44,307 nt of DNA from Olsenella_K sp036454645. GTDB taxonomy: Bacteria > Actinomycetota > Coriobacteriia > Coriobacteriales > Atopobiaceae. This document shows positions 39,019-44,307 of this stretch, piece by piece. Below the pieces are notes generated by a model. The model worked only from the letters and a program-made list of their open reading frames with translations, did not search any database and had not been told where the DNA came from. The stretch lies in contig JAZHSQ010000016.1 in assembly GCA_036454645.1 (NCBI GenBank), forward strand, positions 1 to 44,307, written 5' to 3'. The position numbers and the translations under genes are program-made. The stretch's first letter is position 1. Every line of letters begins with the position of its first letter.

Positions 39019-40846
39019 GGCTCGCACCTCCCCCACGCTCCTGGGACTCCACGATCTGCCGGTAGGCGTCGCACGTCCGCACGAGCTCGTCGTGCGTGCC
39101 CGCGCCCACCACGCGGCCCTCGTCGAGCACCACGATGCGGGCCGCGTCGCGGATCGTGCTCACGCGCTGCGCGACGAGCAGGATCGCCGACCCCGCGAGC
39201 TCGCGCGAGATCGCGTGCCTGAGCGCCGCGTCCGTGCGGAAGTCCAGCGCGGAGAACGAGTCGTCGAAGACGTACAGGTCCGCCCTGCGCACGAGCGCGC
39301 GGGCGATGGCCAGGCGCTGGCGCTGGCCGCCGGAGAAGTTCGACCCGCCCTGGGCGACGTGCGCGCCCAGGCCGTCGGGCAGGTCGCGCACGAAGGAGGC
39401 CTGAGCCACGTCGAGCGCGTGCCAGAGCTCCTCGTCCGTGGCGTCCGGCTTGCCGTGGCGCAGGTTCTCGGCGACCGTGCCCGAGAAGAGCCACGCGCGC
39501 TGCGGCACGTAGGCGATGTGCGAGCGCAGCTCGCCGCGGGTCATCGCGCGCACGTCGGTGCCGAGCAGGCTGACCGAGCCCGACGTGACGTCATGGAAGC
39601 GCAGCAGCATCTTGGCCACGGTCGACTTGCCCGACCCGGTGTTGCCGATGATCGCGCAGGTCTCGCCGCGGCGCATGGAGAAGCTCACGTCGCGCAGGGT
39701 GTCCTCGTCGGCGTCCTCGAAGCGGAGGCAGACGTGGTCGAGGCGCGCGACCTCCTCGCCGGGCGCGCCGGTGGCGGCGGGCGCGGCGGGCGCCTGGGCC
39801 GCGTCGCCCACGGCGGGCGCGGCGTCGGCCGCGGGGTCGGCGATGCTCGGCTCGAGCGTCAGCACCGCGGCGGCGCGTGCCAGGCAGGCGGCGGCGCGCG
39901 GCATCTGCACGACGGCGAACTGGGCCATCATCATGAAGAACAGGATGGTCATCGAGTACTCGATCAGCGCGCTTATCGACCCGATCTGGATCGCGTGGGC
40001 CCCGACGCGGTCGGCGCCGAGCCACATGACGAGGGCCTCGACCACGTTCATGATGAAGAACGTCACCGAGTCGGCGGTCGCGAAGACGAGGTTCACGCGG
40101 ATGGCGCTGTCGGCGTAGCTCTGGAAGGTCTCGTCGAGCTGGCCGCGCTCGAAGTCCTCTCGGCCGAAGGCGCGCACCACGCGCGTGCCCGTGACGGACT
40201 CGCGCAGACGCACGTTCATGCGGTCGACGAAGCCCTGCAGCTTCACGAAGGTCGGCGCCGAGCGCACGACCGCCACGACGCTGACGGCCAGCATGACCGC
40301 GGTCATCACGAGCAGCATCCTGCCCATGACGGGGTCGACCGAGAAGGCCAGGAGGATCGCGACCACGCACACCACCGGCACGGGAGCCGCCATGGTGAAG
40401 GTCATCACGATCGTCTGCTGCACCACGTTGACGTCGGAGAGGGTGCGGGTGATCATCGACGCGGTGCCGAAGCGGCCGAACTCGGAGGCGGAGAGCTCGA
40501 GGCTGTGGCTGTAGAGGGCCACGCGCAGGTCGCGCGCCACGTCCGCGGCGAGGTTGGAGACGACCCAGTACGAGGCGACGCAGCCGCCCGACCCCACGAG
40601 GGCCGCCACGAGCATCCGCACGCCGTGCTCCATGAGCGCGCCGCCGCCGGCGGCGGAGATCGCGCTGTTGATCAGCGCCGAGAGCTCCGTCGGGATGTAG
40701 AGCATCCCGACCGTGTCGCAGACGAGAAGGGCGAGCGCCAGGACGATGCGCCGGCGGTACGGCCTGAGCAGCCGCCCCAAGAGGCGCCTCCCCTCGGTGC
40801 GGTCCCCCTTCTCGCCCGCGACGGAATCCAGTATCGAATGGCTCAC
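39011..40846 (-). CDS. ABC exporter, half-transporter A (degenerate Walker B)
   Basis: Half-transporter of 611 residues. Six helices lie within ~30-320. An Ala/Pro linker (about 345-372) joins the nucleotide-binding domain, which shows Walker A GNTGSGKST, Q-loop YVPQRAWLFSGTVAENL, signature FSGGQRQRL and Walker B LYVFDDSFSALD. Asp replaces the catalytic Glu after the Walker B Asp, and Gln replaces the H-loop His (VAQRVST). This is the usual non-hydrolysing half of heterodimeric exporters. The GTG start overlaps the MarR stop in GTGA (40843-40846), with GGGAGG upstream: strong translational coupling to the regulator. Confidence 0.92.
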   Translation of the reverse strand: MSHSILDSVAGEKGDRTEGRRLLGRLLRPYRRRIVLALALLVCDTVGMLYIPTELSALINSAISAAGGGALMEHGVRMLVAALVGSGGCVASYWVVSNLAADVARDLRVALYSHSLELSASEFGRFGTASMITRTLSDVNVVQQTIVMTFTMAAPVPVVCVVAILLAFSVDPVMGRMLLVMTAVMLAVSVVAVVRSAPTFVKLQGFVDRMNVRLRESVTGTRVVRAFGREDFERGQLDETFQSYADSAIRVNLVFATADSVTFFIMNVVEALVMWLGADRVGAHAIQIGSISALIEYSMTILFFMMMAQFAVVQMPRAAACLARAAAVLTLEPSIADPAADAAPAVGDAAQAPAAPAATGAPGEEVARLDHVCLRFEDADEDTLRDVSFSMRRGETCAIIGNTGSGKSTVAKMLLRFHDVTSGSVSLLGTDVRAMTRGELRSHIAYVPQRAWLFSGTVAENLRHGKPDATDEELWHALDVAQASFVRDLPDGLGAHVAQGGSNFSGGQRQRLAIARALVRRADLYVFDDSFSALDFRTDAALRHAISRELAGSAILLVAQRVSTIRDAARIVVLDEGRVVGAGTHDELVRTCDAYRQIVESQERGGGASHE

Positions 40847-41331
40847 TCGGCCTCCCGCTCTTCTCGCTCCCCCTCCAGGGGGCGTTCCTCCTCGAACCGC
40901 TCGAGCTCCTCGGCGACGTAGTCGCGGTAGGTCCGCATCAGGCGCACGAGCTCGGCGCGCTCCTCGGCGGAGAGGCGCCCGAACGCGCGCTCCTCCACGC
41001 TCTCGCCGGGGCCGGCGACCCCGGCGCAGTAGCCACGGCCGCGCTCGGTGAGGACCGCGACCTTGTTCTTGCTGCTGCCCAGCTCGAACTCCATGCTCAC
41101 CAGGCCGCACGACCTGAGCGTCTTTATCGCGAGGCTCACCGTCTGGCGCGGGATGTCGCGGTCCACGTCGATCAGCCTGACCGGCATCCTCCCGCCGGAC
41201 AGCGCTATGTCGAACAGCACCCAGTACGCGCTCTCCGGCAGCCCGTAGCCCTTGGACGCGCGCCTGTAGAGGTGCTCCATGTCCTGGTGTAACACGTTCA
41301 CGTCCCTCGAGCTCAGCTCCCTGGTCTCCAT
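40843..41331 (-). CDS. MarR-family regulator of the ABC exporter operon
   Basis: Regulator of 162 residues. An N-terminal dimerisation helix precedes the winged helix: ESAYWVLFDIALSGGRMPVRLIDVDRDIPRQTVSLAIKTLRSCGLVSMEFELGSSKNKVAVLTERG. The C-terminal helix is highly charged (YVAEELERFEEERPLEGEREE). ATG 41331 has GGAGGAGGGGG 8 bp before; an upstream ATG at 41355 is possible but the Shine-Dalgarno would then lie inside the gene. It is the first gene of an operon with both exporter halves, and it likely binds the repeated CAGTTTGC half-sites around its own promoter. Effectors are unknown but probably exporter substrates. Confidence 0.9.
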   Translation of the reverse strand: METRELSSRDVNVLHQDMEHLYRRASKGYGLPESAYWVLFDIALSGGRMPVRLIDVDRDIPRQTVSLAIKTLRSCGLVSMEFELGSSKNKVAVLTERGRGYCAGVAGPGESVEERAFGRLSAEERAELVRLMRTYRDYVAEELERFEEERPLEGEREEREAE

Positions 41332-41361
41332 GGTCACGGCCCCCTCCTCCGCCATTTATCG

Positions 41362-41408
41362 CAGTTTGCCTATTTTATTCGCAGTTTTGATTAATTTCAA
41401 GCAAACTG
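41362..41408 (-). promoter_or_regulatory. MarR-ABC operon promoter with three half-sites
   Basis: On the minus strand, TTGAAA (41395-41400) and TAAAAT (41372-41377) are 17 bp apart, a near-consensus promoter in an AT-rich patch. Half-sites: CAGTTTGC at 41401-41408 (minus sense), AAAACTGC at 41381-41388 and GCAAACTG at 41362-41369, all about 20 bp apart. They cover the -35 flank, the spacer and the start region, fitting repression by MarR. Confidence 0.6.
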
Positions 41409-41484
41409 TAATTCTATGCAGAGGCCGCGGGGGCACGGACGCCCGGCGCGCCCGCGCCCGGCGCAGCCCCGGCGCCCGGCGCAG

Positions 41485-42351
41485 CTAGCGGACGATCGCC
41501 ATCGCCAGGGTCGACGCCACGATCAGCGCCAGGCCCGTGAGCGAGCGCGCGGTGTAGCGCTCGTGGAAGACCGCGGCCGAGAAGGCCATCGACACCAGGA
41601 TCGAGAGCTTGTCGATCGGCACGACGATGGAGACCACGCCGTTCTGAATCGCGTAGTAGTAGCACAGCCACGACGCCCCGGTCGCGATGCCCGACAGGCA
41701 GATGAACGCCAGCTCGCGGCCGTCGACGTGCCGCACCTCGGCGAGCTTGCCGCGCATCGCGACCACGGCCCAGGCCATGACCAGCACGAAGCAGGTGCGC
41801 ACGGCCGTGGCGAGGTTGGACTCGACGCCCTCGATGCCGACCTTCGCCAGGATCGACGTGAGCGCCGCGAACACGGCCGACCCGACGGCGTACCACATCC
41901 ACGCGCGGCCCTGGACCTCGTGGTCCTGCTCGCGCCGCTCGATCATGAGGAAGGTTCCCGCGAGGATCCCCGCCGAGCCCAGGAGCTTGACCCAGAGCGC
42001 GTCCGTCTCGCCGAACAGCACGATGGCGAGAAGGACCGTGAGCACCGCGGAGCACTTGTCGATGGGCACGACCTTGTTGACGTCGCCCATGGAGAGCGCC
42101 TTGAAGTAGCAGATCCAGCTCGCGCCGGTCGCGAGGCCGGAGAGCGCGAGGAAGAGCATGGAGTGCGCGCCTATCTGGCCGAGCTGCCCCACCGAGCCGA
42201 CGAGCGCGGCCATGAGCCAGGCGAACGCCAGGACCACGATGGTGCGCACGGCGGTGGCGACGTCGGAGTCGGTGTGCCTGATGCCGCACTTCGCGAGGAT
42301 CGACGTGATGCCGGCGAAGAGCGCCGAGCCGACCGCAGCGAGCATCCACAT
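41485..42351 (-). CDS. EamA-family permease with near-duplicate halves
   Basis: Protein of 288 residues with ten helices. The halves are unusually alike: VGSALFAGITSILAKCGI and VGSAVFAALTSILAKVGI; ATAVRTIVVLAFAWLMA and ATAVRTCFVLVMAWAVV; LSGLATGASWICYFKAL and LSGIATGASWLCYYYAI; VVPIDKCSAVL and VVPIDKLSIL. Each EamA unit therefore keeps the same VPIDK motif, pointing to a fairly recent or strongly selected internal duplication. Substrate unknown. ATG 42351 has GGGAGG 7 bp upstream. It is separated from the LysR gene on the same strand by a 164-bp gap with repeats, so co-regulation is possible. Confidence 0.88.
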   Translation of the reverse strand: MWMLAAVGSALFAGITSILAKCGIRHTDSDVATAVRTIVVLAFAWLMAALVGSVGQLGQIGAHSMLFLALSGLATGASWICYFKALSMGDVNKVVPIDKCSAVLTVLLAIVLFGETDALWVKLLGSAGILAGTFLMIERREQDHEVQGRAWMWYAVGSAVFAALTSILAKVGIEGVESNLATAVRTCFVLVMAWAVVAMRGKLAEVRHVDGRELAFICLSGIATGASWLCYYYAIQNGVVSIVVPIDKLSILVSMAFSAAVFHERYTARSLTGLALIVASTLAMAIVR

Positions 42352-42390
42352 GGGGAACCTCCCGTCCTCGTGGGCTACCGGGCGGGCCCT

Positions 42391-42461
42391 GGGCCCCGTC
42401 CGTCCGGGCGGGCGGCAGTCCCGTCCGTTCGGGCCCGGTGGTGGGCCCCGTCCGTCCGGGC
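42391..42461. repeat. Three imperfect repeats with ~26-bp period
   Basis: GGGCCCCGTCCGTCCGGGC is exact at 42391-42409 and 42443-42461; a diverged copy (CCCGTCCGTTCGGGC) lies at 42420-42434. Noncoding, between the EamA and LysR genes. Confidence 0.65.
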
Positions 42462-42515
42462 CCGTCACCGCGCCCAGGCCATCATAGTGGATGGCCGGTC
42501 CTTCTCGCCCAGGCG

Positions 42516-43433
42516 CTATCTGCCGGAGGCGCCCTGGCCCTCCGCACCCAGGTTCACCGCGCCCAGGCCCCCGACCAGCCCGAACACGTCGCTCACCAGG
42601 CCGGGCGCGGACGCGGCGTCCTCGCGCGCGCAGAGGCGGAAGGTCACGTGCGCCTCGGGGTCGCTGATGGGGACCGAGACGCGCGGGACGGCGGGCGCGG
42701 CCTCCCCCGCCACGTCCGGGCGCATGAGCACCGGCGCGTCGGAGGCGAAACCCAGGGTGCGGGTGGTGCGCATGAGCTGCCGCCAGACCTCCCAGTCCTC
42801 CTGGACGATCAGGCGCGCGTGCGGCGTCATGCGGCGGTGGACGTCGCGCCAGAACCCGATGCCCTCGCCGAGCAGGAAGGTCTCGCCGTCCAGCTCGGAG
42901 AAGCTCACGCTCTCGCGGCGCGCCAGCGGATGGTCTGCGGGCGCCGAGAGGTAGAGGCTCTCGCGCATGAGCGTCGCGCTGCGCATGCCCGGCGCCTCCC
43001 GCGCGCAGACCGCCAGGTCGATGAGGTCGTCGAGCAGGGCGCGCTCGACGTCGGCCTCGTCGTCGGCCATCTCCGAGCTCACGAGCGCACCAGGCATGCG
43101 CGAGACTATCAGCGAGGTGAGGTACCAGAGGGGCGCAGGCGCGACGGTGCCCACGCGCAGGACGCGGTCGCGGCGCGTGGCGTCGAGCGCGGCCTGGCGC
43201 AGGCGCCTCTCGGCGGCGACGACCTCCTCGGCAAGCGGTAGGAGCTCGCGGCCGACGCGGTTGGGCTCGAGCGAGCCCGCGCCGCGGTCGAACAGCGGCG
43301 TGCCGAGCTCCTCCTCGAGGTGGCGCAGGGCGCGGCTGAGCGCCGGCTGCGAGATGTGCTGGTCGCGCGCGGCCGCGGTGACGGAGCCGCAGCGCGCGAC
43401 GGCGAGGAAGTAGCGCAGGTTGCGGGTCTCCAT
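42516..43433 (-). CDS. LysR-family transcriptional regulator
   Basis: Regulator of 305 residues. The N-terminal helix-turn-helix is complete: NLRYFLAVARCGSVTAAARDQHISQPALSRALRHLEEELGTPLFDR (5-50). The effector domain starts near 90 (VLRVGTVAPAPLWYLTSLIV), with VERALLDDLIDLAVCAREA and HPLARRESVSFSELDGETFLLGEG as subdomain features. The last ~25 residues are Gly-rich. The ATG has GGGAGG before it. The downstream EamA permease on the same strand is the nearest candidate target, though LysR targets are more often divergent, and the divergent side here has no gene for 600 bp. Confidence 0.9.
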   Translation of the reverse strand: METRNLRYFLAVARCGSVTAAARDQHISQPALSRALRHLEEELGTPLFDRGAGSLEPNRVGRELLPLAEEVVAAERRLRQAALDATRRDRVLRVGTVAPAPLWYLTSLIVSRMPGALVSSEMADDEADVERALLDDLIDLAVCAREAPGMRSATLMRESLYLSAPADHPLARRESVSFSELDGETFLLGEGIGFWRDVHRRMTPHARLIVQEDWEVWRQLMRTTRTLGFASDAPVLMRPDVAGEAAPAVPRVSVPISDPEAHVTFRLCAREDAASAPGLVSDVFGLVGGLGAVNLGAEGQGASGR

Positions 43434-43491
43434 GGTCGCCTCCCTCGCTGGCTGGGTGGACGCGGCGCGCGGGCGCGGCGGCGTGGCGGGC

Positions 43492-43573
43492 GCGTGGGCG
43501 CTGCGGGCGCTCGGCGGGCGCACGGCTGCGTGGGCGCTGCGTGGGCGCTGCGGGCGCTCGGCGGGCGCACGGC
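43492..43573. repeat. Two exact 35-bp direct repeats, 47 bp apart
   Basis: Both copies begin GCGTGGGCGCTGCGGG and end GGCGGGCGCACGGC (43492-43526, 43539-43573). A shorter GCGTGGGCGCTGC partial copy lies between. Upstream of lysR, so it may influence its promoter. Confidence 0.8.
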
Positions 43574-43769
43574 GGGCACGCGGCCTCGACTATACCGAAT
43601 CGCCGGGGGCCGCCGTACGCCAAGTCGACCCACGACGTCGAGGGTCCCTCCGGAGGCCGCCACCTTGCGATCGCGGCCTTCTCCGCCTGGCGATTCTGGC
43701 GTGCGCAGCCGGGCCCGCCACGGTTCCGCGCGCCGCCGGGCCACCGCTGCAACCCTGCGCGGCGCTCGC

Positions 43770-43959
43770 TGCATTTATCGGAGTTATGGACGGATTCGAG
43801 GAGGCACCGGCGGACGCGGCTCGCACAGGAAACCCGCCGAGAGAGACGTAGCCGCCGCCAACAGGCAAAACGCGTCCGGAGGCCGGCGCCTGGACCAACC
43901 CGGCCCGAACGCGCCCCACCGGCTACGGAGCGGAGGCGTCCATAAGTCCCGATACTGCA
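43770..43959. repeat. Intergenic inverted-arm element D
   Basis: The left arm 43770-43798 begins TGCATTTATCGG and contains TTATGGACGG. The right arm 43931-43959 is its inverse: GTCCATAAGT through TGCA. The arms are more diverged at their inner ends than in A-C. Central CAACAGGCAAAACGCG at 43859-43874. Large size class (190 bp, as A). Ends 82 bp before the IS3-type terminus. Confidence 0.75.
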
Positions 43960-44041
43960 CTCCTGCTCCGCCAGAGCTGCTCTGACGTGGCCCGACCCGG
44001 TCGCAGGCGGGACCGGGCCCGGGGCGGGACCGGGCCCAGGG

Positions 44042-44307
44042 TGAACTGCGTCCCAAAACTTGGACGGCCAAATAGAGACTAAGCCACGCTCAGGGACTGA
44101 TTCCGGAACTCCTCCGGGGTCAGTCCCTTCAGTTTAACTTGCCGCCCTCTCGTGTTCCAGTGGATGACGTAGGCGTCGAGATCCCTCTTGAACGCATCGA
44201 AGCTCGGCCACACCCGGTTCCGGAAGAACTCGTCCTTCGGGTGCCCGAACACCTGCTCCGTCGCGCCGTTGTCAATGCAGCTGCCCTTCCGGGACATGCT
44301 CTGCACG
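44042..44307 (-). mobile_element. IS3-family insertion sequence, right-hand end only
   Basis: The terminus starts TGAACTGCGTCCCAAAACTT and goes on with GGACG, close in pattern to IS150-type inverted repeats of the IS3 family. A transposase end begins 37 bp inside. The other end lies outside the window, so intactness and target duplication cannot be judged. Confidence 0.8.
44079..44307 (-). CDS. IS3-family transposase OrfB, C-terminal 76 residues
   Basis: DDE integrase catalytic end of an IS3/IS150-type transposase; the reading frame is open to the window edge, so the 5' part is cut off. Visible are SMSRKGSCIDNGATEQVFGHPKDE, which includes the region of the catalytic Glu (usually DNAxxESFF; here the string reads DNGATEQVFG), then DLDAYVIHWNTRGRQVKLKGLTPEEFR, the family's closing motif. 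Role: cut and join of the element's ends together with OrfA by frameshift fusion. No frameshift or stop is seen in this part. Confidence 0.88.
   Translation of the reverse strand, partial: VQSMSRKGSCIDNGATEQVFGHPKDEFFRNRVWPSFDAFKRDLDAYVIHWNTRGRQVKLKGLTPEEFRNQSLSVA

Larger units (their letters stand above)
43434..44041. other. 608-bp noncoding region with direct repeats and element D
   Basis: The first part is GC-rich and holds two exact 35-bp repeats (43492-43526 and 43539-43573). Element D fills 43770-43959. The last 80 bp lead to the IS3-type end at 44042. Apparent frames on both strands lack start signals and family likeness. Confidence 0.6.

Overview
The window is very GC-rich bacterial DNA with tightly packed genes, strong GGAGG-type ribosome-binding sites and occasional GTG/TTG starts. 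The gene set (oxygen-sensitive glycyl radical enzyme with its activase, ferredoxin-containing aldo-keto reductase, TrkA/TrkH, XpaC/TelA-like pair, class M sirtuin with zinc macrodomain, DUF3841 proteins) suggests a host-associated anaerobic actinomycete of the class Coriobacteriia, probably an Olsenella/Atopobiaceae relative. That placement is an inference from composition and gene content; no rRNA or tRNA is present to confirm it.

Layout, left half. 1-2808 (minus): 5' end of asnS, an EamA permease and an Fe-S aldo-keto reductase. 2967-6669 (plus): gamma-carbonic-anhydrase-like protein, an alpha/beta hydrolase that appears to have lost its catalytic Ser and His, pyrE and a membrane-anchored GH25 lysozyme. 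6677-8860 (minus): PAP2 phosphatase and the ABC-F factor EttA, divergent from trkA-trkH (potassium uptake). Then a Cof-type HAD phosphatase, a glycosyltransferase fused to a MarR-like winged helix, two tandem DUF3841 genes, a gene-poor kilobase with two copies of a repeat family, crcB, and a TelA-like/XpaC pair.

Layout, right half. 20241-24101 (minus) is one operon: two membrane proteins and two paralogous M20D amidohydrolases, read from an AT-rich island. Next come an unknown membrane protein divergent from a TetR regulator with a clear operator, a zinc macrodomain plus SirTM pair, and a small Cys-cluster protein. 29453-33425 encodes a glycyl radical enzyme, its activase and a fructose-6-phosphate aldolase with a DeoR regulator behind; this matches the E. 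coli ybiW-ybiY-fsaA cluster and so a radical anhydrosugar route. The rest holds an HdeD-like protein, a DUF1905-DUF2200 fusion, an RpiR regulator, a MarR-controlled heterodimeric ABC exporter, an internally duplicated EamA permease, a LysR regulator and the end of an IS3-family element.

The most unusual feature is a family of four intergenic elements (A 15850-16039, B 16258-16426, C 19852-20019, D 43770-43959). Each has a roughly 28-bp arm at both ends in inverted orientation and a conserved central motif always in the same orientation. Other points of interest are the hydrolase pseudoenzyme, the glycosyltransferase-MarR fusion, the SirTM/macrodomain pair without its usual partners, and a short palindrome shared upstream of sirTM and the Cys-cluster gene.
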